This document shows positions 9,025 to 17,603 of a stretch of DNA of 64,000 bases, in pieces. The notes beneath the pieces are model-generated. The model saw nothing but the letters and a program-made list of their open reading frames with translations, ran no database searches and was not told the origin of the DNA. The stretch spans positions 2,153,777 to 2,217,776 of the forward strand of contig NZ_CP019335.1 in assembly GCF_002813915.1 (NCBI RefSeq), written 5' to 3'. The stretch is from Tenacibaculum sp. SZ-18 (GTDB lineage: Bacteria > Bacteroidota > Bacteroidia > Flavobacteriales > Flavobacteriaceae). How positions within the stretch are numbered: position 1 is the first letter of the stretch; each line of letters begins with the position of its first letter. The position numbers were made by a program, and so were the translations under genes.

Positions 9025-9674
9025 TGATACAAGATTTAAGATGTGTAATCTTTGATATGGATGGTGTAATTATTGATTCTGAAGAGTTACATAGAAAAGC
9101 TTACTACGAAGTATTTGAAGCTTTAGAATTGAATGTAACGGAAGAGTTATATAAATCGATGACAGGTTCTTCTACGTTAAATGCTTTTCAAAAATTAGTT
9201 TCACATTTTAGTTTACGCGAAATCCCTGAAGAACTTGTTCAAAATAAAAGAAAAAGATATGTCAATTTTTTTGAAAACGACCCGAATTTACAATTGATTG
9301 AAGGTGTTGAAAAATTGATTCAGTATTTTTACAACAAAGGCTATACCTTAGTATTAGCGTCGTCTTCAGCAATGGTAAATATTAATAGAGTATTTGATCG
9401 ATTTGATTTACACAAATATTTTAAGGCTAAAATAAGTGGAGCCGATTTGAAAGCCTCGAAACCTCATCCTGAGATATTCGAAAAAGCGGCTGTTTTAGGT
9501 GGACATCAAAGACACAACTGTATTGTTATTGAAGATTCTGATAATGGAATTAAAGCGGCTAATGATGCTGGTATTTTTGTTGTAGGATATAAAAATCCTT
9601 TAGTTACAAATCAAACACTAGAAAATGCAAACCTAGTGATTTCAAATTATGAGGAATTAACTGAAATTTGCTAA
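9024..9674 (+). CDS. HAD-superfamily sugar-phosphatase / beta-phosphoglucomutase-like hydrolase
   Basis: Cytosolic HAD hydrolase of 216 aa. Motif I is FDMDGVIIDSEE with the nucleophile and acid/base Asp pair DxD. Motif II is VLASSS, motif III is the Lys in KASKPHPEIF, and motif IV is IVIEDSDNGIKAA. The helical cap lies between motifs I and II, as in beta-phosphoglucomutase and small sugar phosphatases. The ATG at 9024 is chosen because it overlaps the upstream stop (TAATG) and puts motif I 10 residues from the start; a longer in-frame start at 8979 would lie inside the upstream gene. It overlaps the next gene by the same TAATG arrangement. The substrate is not predictable. Confidence 0.9.
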   Translation: MIQDLRCVIFDMDGVIIDSEELHRKAYYEVFEALELNVTEELYKSMTGSSTLNAFQKLVSHFSLREIPEELVQNKRKRYVNFFENDPNLQLIEGVEKLIQYFYNKGYTLVLASSSAMVNINRVFDRFDLHKYFKAKISGADLKASKPHPEIFEKAAVLGGHQRHNCIVIEDSDNGIKAANDAGIFVVGYKNPLVTNQTLENANLVISNYEELTEIC

Positions 9675-10393
9675 TGGAAAAAATTACTTTAAAATCTTTT
9701 TTCACCTGTACTTTAATAGCATTAGTTTTTGGGTTTATTTATCTGAAAAACACTGATATTTCTTCAAGTATTGATAGAAATATATCTGATAAAATGCTCA
9801 TAAAGAATGCAAAAAAACAGATTGATTCTATTAAGCAGTCATCTTTAATTGAAGATACTACCATGGACTTAATTATAAACTTAGCAGACGATTACAACAA
9901 ACATAAAAATATTGGGACTAAACTGACAGAAGAAAACATTCATAGCTTTGAGAAAAAAATAAACCTAACACTTCCCGAATCTTATAAATTATTCTTGACC
10001 TATTTTGGTGATGGTGGAGAAATGATCTATGACACCTCTATTCTGAGTACCAAGAAAACAATGTTTATCAAGGATCAATTTAACAATCTTCCAGATGAGT
10101 TACAGACAAGTGAAGGAACTGTAACCACAAGCGCGTTATTGGCATTAACCAAAAATAAAAAAAGGAAAGGAGATTGGTACTGGGTAACTAATGACTTAAA
10201 TGAAAATAACGAATGGCCTTTAGTTTTTATTGATACTGAAAATAACTCTATCAGATACTCTGTTAAAGAATTCTCTGAATGGTTACAACTCTTAGTTATG
10301 AGCAAGAGTGATGTAATTTCAGCAATAAAAAACAGAGAAGAAACTTTATCTGAAAGTAGAAAAGTTGTAACTACTTCAAGTTATCTAAAATAA
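9674..10393 (+). CDS. SMI1/KNR4-family protein with an N-terminal membrane anchor
   Basis: Protein of 239 aa. Residues of about 9-25 are a hydrophobic helix (FTCTLIALVFGFIYL), followed by a short linker. A SMI1/KNR4 (SUKH) domain then starts near residue 80; it shows the family pattern IHSFEKKINLTLPESYKLFL followed by YFGDGGEMI. SUKH proteins often act as immunity proteins or protein-binding adaptors. No toxin gene is nearby, so an immunity role is unsupported. The ATG at 9674 overlaps the upstream stop (TAATG). The 3' end overlaps the convergent DUF1704 gene by 23 bp. Confidence 0.78.
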   Translation: MEKITLKSFFTCTLIALVFGFIYLKNTDISSSIDRNISDKMLIKNAKKQIDSIKQSSLIEDTTMDLIINLADDYNKHKNIGTKLTEENIHSFEKKINLTLPESYKLFLTYFGDGGEMIYDTSILSTKKTMFIKDQFNNLPDELQTSEGTVTTSALLALTKNKKRKGDWYWVTNDLNENNEWPLVFIDTENNSIRYSVKEFSEWLQLLVMSKSDVISAIKNREETLSESRKVVTTSSYLK

Positions 10394-11531
10394 AGTTTAT
10401 TGTTTCGTTAGTATTATTGTTTTTATTGTAAGAATTAGTTAAATATTTAGAAGATACAGCATATTTTTGTTGAATTAAATATTCAATTTGACTGGCATAT
10501 TCTAACGTTACTTTTCCTGTGAGTAAAATTCCTAAATCTTTACCTTCCTTGTAATAATTGTATATTTTCTTTAATCCAGTTAAGTACAAATAATCTTTTG
10601 TAAACCCTCCTCCACGATAAGCTCTCGCCGTGATATAAAAAGCATCTTCTCTATTTAAATCAAACGTATTGTGTAATGATCTAAAAGTTTTTGAAAATGA
10701 ATATCCTTTAGCTAATCCATTTACCGCCATTACCCGATACGCCAATTCTTTCAAACGTTTTAAAGTCAAATTTCCTGACATATATTCGCTGAAAACAGCT
10801 AAGCCTTCCTGAGTTTCTTCATTCCCTGGAAATCCATGAGAAAATATTTTTAATGGATGTTCTAAAGCATTCATAGTAGTAACCATGTGAACACCAATTT
10901 CATGATTTGTTAATATGGCCAATTCATTATCAGAATACTTGTAATTTTCTTTTAAAACTAATGAACGCGTACTATTTAAAACCATGGCAATAGCACTCAT
11001 TTTTCTAGAGTGAGTAATACTAAAATCAAAATCGTAATTTTTACCATAATCAATAAAAAATTGCTCTGATTCTTTAGAGGTATACTTCGGCTTAAAAGCT
11101 TCACTGCTTGTATCCTCATCCTCAAAATGTAGAATAAACTTAGCATTTTCCACATCATCTTCTGTTGGTGAACCAAAAGAACGCAAACTATTATAATAAA
11201 ATCTATTGCCTTCTCCTATAGTTTCAATACATTGAATTAATCCTGAATAGAAATAAATGATATCCTCATACAAATCACGAATCTTCTGATCTTCAATATC
11301 TTCAAGCGGTAAGGCAAAAAACTCACTGTGTAATTTAAACTTATCAAAGTCGCGCTCAGGATAAACGAAATTAGGATCAGTTAAATATTTAGAACTAAAG
11401 AATTTTGTTTTTTCCTCTTCAATATTTACAGGATTTACATATCTTAATAATTCTATCTTTTTAACGAGCTTATCTATTCGCTGGTCAATTTCAAAAAGCT
11501 TTTTTGTATTCACCGTAGTATCAATCATCAT
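10371..11531 (-). CDS. DUF1704 / QEGLA-motif zinc metallopeptidase-like protein
   Basis: Protein of 386 aa of the DUF1704 family (annotated elsewhere as flavohemoglobin expression-modulating QEGLA-motif protein). The zincin core is visible: NHEIGVHMVTT gives an HExxxH ligand set, and about 30 residues later NEETQEGLAVFSEY supplies the name-giving motif with a further Glu. Eukaryotic relatives (the MATCAP group) are carboxypeptidase-like enzymes that trim protein tails; that activity is a family-level inference here. It is the last gene of a five-gene cluster with an ATP-grasp ligase and N-formylglutamate amidohydrolase. Two adjacent ATGs (11531 and 11528) could serve as start. Confidence 0.85.
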   Translation of the reverse strand: MMIDTTVNTKKLFEIDQRIDKLVKKIELLRYVNPVNIEEEKTKFFSSKYLTDPNFVYPERDFDKFKLHSEFFALPLEDIEDQKIRDLYEDIIYFYSGLIQCIETIGEGNRFYYNSLRSFGSPTEDDVENAKFILHFEDEDTSSEAFKPKYTSKESEQFFIDYGKNYDFDFSITHSRKMSAIAMVLNSTRSLVLKENYKYSDNELAILTNHEIGVHMVTTMNALEHPLKIFSHGFPGNEETQEGLAVFSEYMSGNLTLKRLKELAYRVMAVNGLAKGYSFSKTFRSLHNTFDLNREDAFYITARAYRGGGFTKDYLYLTGLKKIYNYYKEGKDLGILLTGKVTLEYASQIEYLIQQKYAVSSKYLTNSYNKNNNTNETINFILDNLK

Positions 11532-11552
11532 TACAAATTCTAACCCGCAAAT

Positions 11553-12383
11553 TTAATATTTATGTCTATTAAAGAAGTCTGATGCGTGAACTTTTAGCGA
11601 TTTATTTAAATACCTTTTTACTGCGTTCACCACTTCAGGATAAATAACCTGATTCAATTCGTCACAATATACTTTTGCGATTTCTGTTGCTAATACTAAT
11701 GTGTTTTCAAACCTTGATGTTATGAACATCAAGAAATAACCATTACCTTGAAAAGTATCATTAATTTTTGCAGTAGATTTAATATCATTTGGAAGTGGCA
11801 TTTTCTCCAATAAATTTCTCCAAGAATTAATGTCTCTTGCAAATCGAGTTTCATCAACATTTTTTGTACCCAAATTCCAAGTTGGCACTTCTCTATCCCA
11901 ACGTTTCCAGTTATAACTATGCATGTCATAAACGATACAATGGTTATACTTTGACTCTAATTTTTCAATTAAAGCTTCTACAACGCTATAAAACTGATTA
12001 TGCTTAGTCAAACTCTTTTCTTTAACCTCCGTTGATAACTCAGTTTTCCACAGTTGTTTTCCCCAAGCATCATGATAAATTGCAGACTCTGGAGTTCTGT
12101 TTAAATCATATTCAAAACGAGAATCCAACCCAGCTATTACAATCGGTTGATCAATTATCATTTCTTTAGTACATGGATCTTCTTCATACCAACGATCATA
12201 CTCAGTATGCAAACAATTGCTCCACAATTCCTTTCTAAACTGATGTCCATCATGAACAGCAGCACAAACAAAAGGTACATATTCCTCAATTTTTATTACA
12301 AAAGAATAATCCTTAGAGACAGCTTCAAAAAGTTCTTCTTTTCGAATTTTATTTATTATTTCATTGACAGATAACCTTATCAT
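11553..12383 (-). CDS. N-formylglutamate amidohydrolase family protein
   Basis: Protein of 276 aa with the features of the N-formylglutamate amidohydrolase family: the metal/substrate segments FVCAAVHDGHQF and IVIAGLDSRFEYDLNR, then VYDMHSYNWKR. In histidine degradation these enzymes hydrolyse N-formyl-L-glutamate, but no histidine-utilisation gene is nearby. Instead it abuts, without a spacer, the TerB-like gene (stop at 12384) and is followed 21 bp later by the DUF1704 gene. This setting suggests a peptide or amide hydrolysis step in the cluster, not histidine catabolism. The ATG at 12383 is used. Confidence 0.85.
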   Translation of the reverse strand: MIRLSVNEIINKIRKEELFEAVSKDYSFVIKIEEYVPFVCAAVHDGHQFRKELWSNCLHTEYDRWYEEDPCTKEMIIDQPIVIAGLDSRFEYDLNRTPESAIYHDAWGKQLWKTELSTEVKEKSLTKHNQFYSVVEALIEKLESKYNHCIVYDMHSYNWKRWDREVPTWNLGTKNVDETRFARDINSWRNLLEKMPLPNDIKSTAKINDTFQGNGYFLMFITSRFENTLVLATEIAKVYCDELNQVIYPEVVNAVKRYLNKSLKVHASDFFNRHKY

Positions 12384-12710
12384 TTACTTCAAAATTTTCT
12401 GTAAGACAACAAATATTTGTTTCTCCATTTTATCAACAGTTCCATCCGCAAAGAACACTTCTTTTATATCATTAATTAAATTTCTCTTTTCTTCTAGTGA
12501 ATATTTATTCATCAATAAATACTCTCTGATATTTTCAATGATATCTTCCTCTTTATCAAACACAATTTGTGTATGTACTTTATTAAATGTTTTTTCGTCT
12601 ACTTTAGAAAGAATATATTTTCGTTCTTCTTCAGTTTCTAATAAATTACATTGCGCTGCATATAATAAAACATAAGCTTCAAACTCTGCCCTAGTCCATT
12701 CTATAATCAT
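12384..12710 (-). CDS. Small TerB-like helical protein
   Basis: Protein of 108 aa, all helical in appearance and rich in Glu, Lys and Ile. Its pattern (an EFEAYVLLYAAQCNL start, then NLINDIKEVFFADGTVDKME) is like the tellurite-resistance TerB fold, in which an acidic loop such as FFADGTVDKMEK binds metal. The start at 12710 (MIIEWTRAEF) is preferred to longer in-frame starts because it begins 2 bp after the sulfurtransferase stop. Function unknown. It sits in the middle of the ATP-grasp / amidohydrolase / DUF1704 cluster and is probably co-translated with its neighbours. Confidence 0.7.
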   Translation of the reverse strand: MIIEWTRAEFEAYVLLYAAQCNLLETEEERKYILSKVDEKTFNKVHTQIVFDKEEDIIENIREYLLMNKYSLEEKRNLINDIKEVFFADGTVDKMEKQIFVVLQKILK

Positions 12711-12711
12711 A

Positions 12712-13554
12712 TTATTTTTCAATTGGTAAATTTGGCATACTTGCCCATTCAGTCCACGAGCCATCATATACCGAATAGTTAGTTTTACCTGTTATTTCAA
12801 GAGCCAATGCTAAAATGCAAGCTGTAATACCCGATCCACAGGTACATATAAATTTCTTGTTTTCTGAATTAATTTTATCAAACATTCTGATTAATTCTTC
12901 TTTCGGCTTCATTTCTCCATCTTCTTGAACCTCTGTATACGGCAAACTTACTGACTTTGGAATATGACCTCCTTTTAAATCTTTACGTGGCTCTGGCACC
13001 TTTGCTAAAAATCGTTCGTTTGATCTTGCATCAATTGTGCAGTTTTCATTGGAAGTAATATTTTCAAAAACTTGTTGATAATTTGTTACTAGCTCTTGAA
13101 TTAAATTAGCTGTAAAATTACCTTTAGTAAAACCTTCTATATATTTATCTGCAACTTCAAAACCAGATTGAATCCATTTTGGCAATCCGCCATTAAGTAC
13201 AGCTACATTATGAAACCCAAATACTTTAAATAACCACCAAGCGCGTGGTGAAGAGTAAGTACCTATATTATCGTAAATAATGATACATGAATCGATATTT
13301 ACCCCTAAGTTTATAACTTGCTCTTCGAAATCGTTTTCTTCAGGAATTGTATTTGGAAACTCATCATTTTTATCCAAGAAAACGTTCTTTAAATCAAAGA
13401 ATCTAGTATTTGGAATTAAATATTTATTATCTGAATCTTCTTCCGAAGAACCGACTTTTTTTATTGTAGCGTCTAAAACAACTACATTATTAGCTTTTAT
13501 ATGTTCATGTAACCAATCAACAGTTACAATTGGCGAAATAACTTTAAGCTTCAT
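12712..13554 (-). CDS. Sulfurtransferase with two rhodanese domains (3-mercaptopyruvate sulfurtransferase type)
   Basis: Cytosolic protein of 280 aa with two rhodanese-like domains. The N-terminal inactive domain contains IIYDNIGTYSSPRAWWLFK. The C-terminal domain carries the catalytic loop FICTCGSGITACI, where the Cys of CGSGxTA matches the 3-mercaptopyruvate type and not CRKGVT of thiosulfate sulfurtransferases. ATG 13554 is chosen; a TTG at 13557 is in frame but less likely. The start overlaps the end of the ATP-grasp gene by 11 bp. Its place in the cluster suggests that the pathway handles a thiol or persulfide, which is inference. Confidence 0.88.
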   Translation of the reverse strand: MKLKVISPIVTVDWLHEHIKANNVVVLDATIKKVGSSEEDSDNKYLIPNTRFFDLKNVFLDKNDEFPNTIPEENDFEEQVINLGVNIDSCIIIYDNIGTYSSPRAWWLFKVFGFHNVAVLNGGLPKWIQSGFEVADKYIEGFTKGNFTANLIQELVTNYQQVFENITSNENCTIDARSNERFLAKVPEPRKDLKGGHIPKSVSLPYTEVQEDGEMKPKEELIRMFDKINSENKKFICTCGSGITACILALALEITGKTNYSVYDGSWTEWASMPNLPIEK

Positions 13555-14575
13555 CAACTTGTTTCTTTAGATCTGTCATTCTTCTAAAAGCAGCATTTTT
13601 TTCTAAAATTTTACTTTCAAGAAAATCTACAACCTTCTCTTGTAATTTAACCTTTGAAACTTTATTGATATATGTAATTCCTCCTGGACTCATTACATTA
13701 ACCTCTACTAACTTACCATTAATCACATCAATACCAACAAAGTACAAACCGTCTTTAACTAATTTCGGTCCTATTTTTTTACATAATATTTTTTCAGCTT
13801 GAGTTAATCGATGTTTCTCAACTCTACCACCAGCTGTAACATTTGAACGATGATCTTTTTCACCTGGAATTCTTTTCATCGCACCAATCGGTAATCCGTT
13901 TAAAAGTAAAATTCTAACATCACCTTTTTCCGCACCTTCAATATACTCTTGAAGAATTACGTAATCAGAGGAACCATCACTTTTACTAATATAAAAATCT
14001 AACAAAGAATTAATATTTCCCATTGCTGATTTTTCAATTAAAATAACACCTGAACCTCCATAACCATTTAAGGGTTTTAAAATCATTTTATCAGAATCTG
14101 ACTCTTCAATTGTTTTTATTAAATAATTCTTGTTTTTTGATACGTGTGTTACTGGGATAATATCATTATTTGGATCTTCAAAAACCGCGGTGTAGAGTTT
14201 ATTATTCGCCTCTCGCATACCTTGTACTGAATTAATAATAAACACATCATCTTTTACAGAATCTAAAAAATTTAACATTAATGGATCTAATGGAGGGTTC
14301 GCTCTCATAAAAATTGCATCAAAACCAGCTAAAGGTAGCATCTCCTCCCTTGTTGTCGCCTTTTTGTAATATGATTTTGAAGAAGAAGGTACCTTTTCCA
14401 TTCGATTGATAATAGTACAAAAAGCATTGGTAACACTATTTCTAATTGTTAAATTCGAAGGTGTACAAATAGCCACTCCATGACCTCTTTTGGCACATTC
14501 ATGTATTAGTGTTAATGAAGAATCATTATCTGGTATAATTTCTTCCCAAGGATACATTAAAAAACAAATATTCAT
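13544..14575 (-). CDS. GshB-like ATP-grasp ligase
   Basis: ATP-grasp enzyme of 343 aa resembling prokaryotic glutathione synthetase. The pre-ATP-grasp domain has FMRANPPLDPLML (GshB: R-x-DPPxD). The ATP-binding loop is MILKPLNGYGGSGVILIE, the Mg/ADP region is VILQEYIEGAEKGDVRILLLNG, and the end of the active site is VEVNVMSPGGI (GshB: EINVTSPTG). It is the first gene of a five-gene minus-strand cluster. Because the same window encodes bacillithiol synthesis (bshC) and no gshA is present, true glutathione synthesis is uncertain. Formation of another amide bond fits the neighbours (amidohydrolase, DUF1704 peptidase, sulfurtransferase) at least as well. Confidence 0.82.
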   Translation of the reverse strand: MNICFLMYPWEEIIPDNDSSLTLIHECAKRGHGVAICTPSNLTIRNSVTNAFCTIINRMEKVPSSSKSYYKKATTREEMLPLAGFDAIFMRANPPLDPLMLNFLDSVKDDVFIINSVQGMREANNKLYTAVFEDPNNDIIPVTHVSKNKNYLIKTIEESDSDKMILKPLNGYGGSGVILIEKSAMGNINSLLDFYISKSDGSSDYVILQEYIEGAEKGDVRILLLNGLPIGAMKRIPGEKDHRSNVTAGGRVEKHRLTQAEKILCKKIGPKLVKDGLYFVGIDVINGKLVEVNVMSPGGITYINKVSKVKLQEKVVDFLESKILEKNAAFRRMTDLKKQVDEA

Positions 14576-14617
14576 TTGCTCTAATAGGTTTAAGTTAGTT
14601 TCTATTTACTTTTTTCA

Positions 14618-14656
14618 CTAAAAAACACCGATTACTTTCACTGTAATGGTGTTTTA
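14618..14656 (-). terminator. Terminator of the dicarboxylate symporter gene
   Basis: On the minus strand the arms around 14643-14655 and 14622-14635 (AAAACACC / GGTGTTTT core with one bulge) are followed by a T-run. It lies about 40 bp after the symporter stop at 14694. Confidence 0.75.
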
Positions 14657-14693
14657 AAAATACTCTTTTTTTGAATATATAAGGCTTATAAAA

Positions 14694-16019
14694 TTATTTT
14701 ACTAAATCATAATTATCGTCCCAATTTTTTGGTTTTGGATCACCTAACTTACCAACTGATTTCGCTACCAAAGTGGCAACTGTTGCGTCACCAGTTACAT
14801 TAATAACTGTTCTACACATATCTAAAGGTCTGTCAACAGCGAAAATCAAGGCTAATCCAATAGGTAATAATTCACTTGGAAAACCAACCGATTCTAAAAC
14901 AATAACCAACATTACCATTCCAGCACTTGGTACCGCTGCAGAACCAATAGAAGCTAATAGGGCTGTTAAAATAATTGTCAACTGATTAGTAAAGGTTAAT
15001 CCTTCAGGCCAAATAACTTGCATAATAAATACAGCTGCAATTCCTTGATATAAACTAGTTCCATCCATATTTACCGTAGCTCCAACTGGTAATACAAAAC
15101 CAGAAACTTCTTTATCTACGCCTACATGTTCTTCCACTCTTTCCATAGTAACTGGTAGTGTTGCCGCACTAGAACTTGTTGAGAATGCTAATAACTGAGC
15201 TGGACTTATTTTTTGCAAAAACCATAGTGGTGACTTTTTTACATAAAATTTTAGAATTAAAAGATAAAAAACCACCATTAACGCTAAACCAAATATCACG
15301 CATAAAGCATACCATAATAGTTTAATTAGTATTTCAGTATCATCAAATGCAATAATAACATTAGCTAATAAAGCAAATACAGCATAAGGAGCGAACAACA
15401 TAATTAAATCAACCATTTTCATCACAACTTCATTCAATGAATCAAAGAAGCTAATTAAGGGTTTTGCTTTTTCTTCAGCAATTAGCAATAAACTAATTCC
15501 CACAAATAAAGCAAAAAAGATTACTTGTAACATTGAAGCATTCACAAATGACTTAAAAATATTACTAGGAAAAATATCTACTAAAGCCTGTAAAGGTCCT
15601 GCATCTTTTTGTTTTGAAGCTTTATTTAATTTATCTTTAACCCCAGTATTATCAGCATACTTCTCTTTAATCTTCTCAATAGTCTCCTTAGACATTCCTT
15701 CGCCTGGTTTTACAGCATTTACGATACTCAAACCAATAATAATAGCTACCATAGTTGTAGCAATATAAATGCCTAGTGTTTTTAATCCCATTGATTTTAT
15801 TTTAGAAATGTCTTTAAGATCTGAAATACCTTTTATCAAAGACGCTAGAATTAAAGGTACAGCTATTAACTTCAAAAGATTGATAAATATTTTTCCGAAT
15901 GGAGCAACCCAATCAGCGACAAATCCTTTTCCTCCATCGATGGAATTCATTATAAAACCGAAAACTATACCAAGTATCATTCCAATGATAATTTTCCAGT
16001 GTAGTGCTAATTTCTTCAT
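14694..16019 (-). CDS. Dicarboxylate/amino acid:cation symporter (DAACS family)
   Basis: Inner-membrane carrier of 441 aa that takes up glutamate, aspartate or C4-dicarboxylates with Na+ or H+. The hallmark segments are all present. The serine-rich reentrant loop is FSTSSSAATLPVT (HP1), the TM7 cation site is ATVNMDGTSLY (family NMDGT), HP2 is ASIGSAAVPSAGMV, and TM8 has FAVDRPLDMCRTVINVTGDA (Asp and Arg for substrate binding). An insertion rich in Lys and Asp near residues 115-145 (KEKYADNTGVKDKLNKASKQ) is typical of marine flavobacterial members. It is a single-gene unit with its own terminator. Confidence 0.93.
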   Translation of the reverse strand: MKKLALHWKIIIGMILGIVFGFIMNSIDGGKGFVADWVAPFGKIFINLLKLIAVPLILASLIKGISDLKDISKIKSMGLKTLGIYIATTMVAIIIGLSIVNAVKPGEGMSKETIEKIKEKYADNTGVKDKLNKASKQKDAGPLQALVDIFPSNIFKSFVNASMLQVIFFALFVGISLLLIAEEKAKPLISFFDSLNEVVMKMVDLIMLFAPYAVFALLANVIIAFDDTEILIKLLWYALCVIFGLALMVVFYLLILKFYVKKSPLWFLQKISPAQLLAFSTSSSAATLPVTMERVEEHVGVDKEVSGFVLPVGATVNMDGTSLYQGIAAVFIMQVIWPEGLTFTNQLTIILTALLASIGSAAVPSAGMVMLVIVLESVGFPSELLPIGLALIFAVDRPLDMCRTVINVTGDATVATLVAKSVGKLGDPKPKNWDDNYDLVK

Positions 16020-16179
16020 TTCTTTATATTGGTTTGTAAGCTTGTAAAAATATAAAATTGATTACAATTAGTATTTAAAATATTTATCAGTTAAAAATTC
16101 AAAAAAAACATGTGACTTCTTTTTGTATCTTGTGTCAATATAACTATCAAAATATTAATTAAACAAAAACTAATAGAAA

Positions 16180-16821
16180 ATGGAAGGAATCTTAGACTTA
16201 TTAAATAGCCCAATGGGAAAAACTATCATTAGTGGTGTTGCTGGTTCAACTGGACAAGATAGCAACAAAACAGGAAGTGTGCTTACCATGGCTTTACCTG
16301 TGCTGATGAAAGCCATGGAACGTAATGCTACAACTCCACAAGGAGCTGAAGGATTGATGGGAGCTTTAAATAAACATGATGGTGGTATTTTAAACAATCT
16401 TGATGATTTATTTAGTGGAGGAGTTAATAAGGAAGTTGTAGACGATGGAGGAAAGATTCTTGGACATATTTTAGGCTCTAAACAACAAGGTGTACAACAA
16501 GTTCTTGGGCAAAAAGCTGGTATGGATGTTGGAGCTGTTGGAAATATTTTACAAACTGCTGCTCCTATCTTAATGGGATTATTGGGTAAACAATCTAGAC
16601 AAAGCGAAGTAAATAATTCAGGTGGACTTGAGAGTTTACTTGGTGGAATGTTGGGGGGAAGTAAAACACAAAACGAACAAAATTTCCTTGAAAAAATATT
16701 AGATGCTGATGGTGACGGTAGTGTTATTGATGATGTTGCTGATATGGTACTTGGTGCTAGTCAAAAGAAATCTGGAGGCTTATTAGGTGGACTTTTAGGT
16801 GGACTGTTTGGTAAGAAATAA
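16180..16821 (+). CDS. DUF937 protein with a calcium-loop-like segment
   Basis: Protein of 213 aa matching the DUF937 family: an N-terminal helix LDLLNSPMGKTIISGVAGSTG, repeats of Gly-rich helices, and a central AAPILMGLLGKQ. Near residue 170 the segment DADGDGSVIDDVADM has the Dx[DN]xDG spacing of an EF-hand or dockerin calcium loop. The C-terminus is a low-complexity Gly-Leu tail (GGLLGGLLGGLFGKK). Function unknown. It has no signal peptide. The gene is followed by a perfect terminator hairpin that also carries part of the next promoter. Confidence 0.82.
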   Translation: MEGILDLLNSPMGKTIISGVAGSTGQDSNKTGSVLTMALPVLMKAMERNATTPQGAEGLMGALNKHDGGILNNLDDLFSGGVNKEVVDDGGKILGHILGSKQQGVQQVLGQKAGMDVGAVGNILQTAAPILMGLLGKQSRQSEVNNSGGLESLLGGMLGGSKTQNEQNFLEKILDADGDGSVIDDVADMVLGASQKKSGGLLGGLLGGLFGKK

Positions 16822-16842
16822 GATTCAATCTACATAATAACA

Positions 16843-16875
16843 AAAGGGTAAACACATTTGTTTACCCTTTTTCTT
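16843..16875 (+). terminator. Terminator after the DUF937 gene
   Basis: The 11-base arms AAAGGGTAAAC (16843-16853) and GTTTACCCTTT (16860-16870) pair perfectly around a 6-base loop, then a T-rich tract. The 3' arm also holds the TTTG that fits the -33 position of the next promoter. Confidence 0.92.
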
Positions 16876-16888
16876 TTATATATTTTTG
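16857..16888 (+). promoter_or_regulatory. Promoter of the DUF6787-like gene, embedded in the terminator
   Basis: TTTG (16857-16860) and TATTTTTG (16881-16888) are separated by 20 bp, the Bacteroidota -33/-7 arrangement. The expected start of transcription near 16895 lies about 20 bp before the proposed TTG start codon. Confidence 0.5.
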
Positions 16889-16914
16889 CATCAGCAAATA
16901 TTTATTTTTTTATT

Positions 16915-17226
16915 TTGGAAAAACTAAAGGAACGTTGGGGTTTAAAAACGAATTGGGATGTTGTAGCTATATTAATTGTTTTTGCAATTAACGGTTCTTT
17001 TTCCGCGTGGATTGCAAAACCAGTTACTGCTTTCCTTGGCTTATCTTCTGAAACAATAAATCCTTGGATTTATTACCCACTTCGAATTATTTTAATATTT
17101 CCTATTTACCAAACTACTTTACCAATAGTTGGTTGGCTTTTTGGTCAGTTTCGTTTCTTTTGGGAATTTGAAAAAAAGTTTTTAGCAAGATTAGGCTTTG
17201 GATTTCTTTTCAATAAAAAAAGTTAA
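16915..17226 (+). CDS. Small membrane protein, DUF6787-like, with a TTG start
   Basis: Integral membrane protein of about 103 aa with three hydrophobic helices: VVAILIVFAINGSFSAWIA, IYYPLRIILIFPIYQTTLPI and WLFGQFRFFW. The opening LEKLKERWGLKTNWDVV is typical of the family, in which a short basic helix precedes the first membrane helix. No ATG is in frame, so TTG at 16915 is the best start; an earlier TTG at 16858 would lie inside the terminator hairpin and before the predicted transcript start. Function unknown. The 3' end overlaps the convergent gene by 4 bp. Confidence 0.72.
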   Translation: MEKLKERWGLKTNWDVVAILIVFAINGSFSAWIAKPVTAFLGLSSETINPWIYYPLRIILIFPIYQTTLPIVGWLFGQFRFFWEFEKKFLARLGFGFLFNKKS

Positions 17227-17525
17227 ACTTCGATAATTTTTATTGTCTCCTTCTTTTTGTCAGAATTAAAAACATAGGTAAAAAACCACATTAATGTGAA
17301 TGTAGGAATGATATCTAACCATGGCATTACTTCTTCCAAGAAAGATACAATTGCAGCAATTTTACCTTTATTGCCTTTGTACAATTTGGTCATTAAATAT
17401 GCGGAGGCTGGTGCCCAAATGATATCAGTTAACTCTGCTATCCCAGGAATGACGTAAGAAGTGAAACCTATTACGTCAAAAACAATTCCAAGTAGCAATT
17501 TCATATATTTATTCTCTATATTCAT
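17223..17525 (-). CDS. Small three-helix membrane protein of unknown function
   Basis: Protein of 100 aa. Hydrophobic stretches are at residues of about 8-30 (MKLLLGIVFDVIGFTSYVIP), 34-46 and 70-90 (DIIPTFTLMWFFTYVF), with a charged KGNKGK turn and a Lys-rich C-terminus. No family is recognised with certainty. Similar small proteins are common hypothetical proteins in flavobacteria. ATG 17525 is the only convincing start. It is convergent with the DUF6787-like gene, with overlapping stop codons. Confidence 0.7.
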   Translation of the reverse strand: MNIENKYMKLLLGIVFDVIGFTSYVIPGIAELTDIIWAPASAYLMTKLYKGNKGKIAAIVSFLEEVMPWLDIIPTFTLMWFFTYVFNSDKKKETIKIIEV

Positions 17526-17603
17526 ATTTTATTAGTATGCGGATAGTTATGTTTCTCAAACTACTTTATTAGACACAAAAAATTCATAAAAGTAACAGCA
17601 TTC

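Noticed and set aside
12364-12675. 103-codon plus-strand frame opposite the TerB-like gene
   Set aside because: It lies on the non-coding strand of coupled genes and is low complexity (Ser/Phe/Ile-rich), as antisense frames in AT-rich DNA are.
13280-13570. 96-codon plus-strand frame opposite the sulfurtransferase gene
   Set aside because: It is a shadow of a well-supported gene with no motif of its own.
13544-14575. Plain glutathione synthetase annotation
   Set aside because: The sequence resembles GshB, but bacillithiol synthesis, the absence of gshA and the amidohydrolase/DUF1704 context make that name unsafe.
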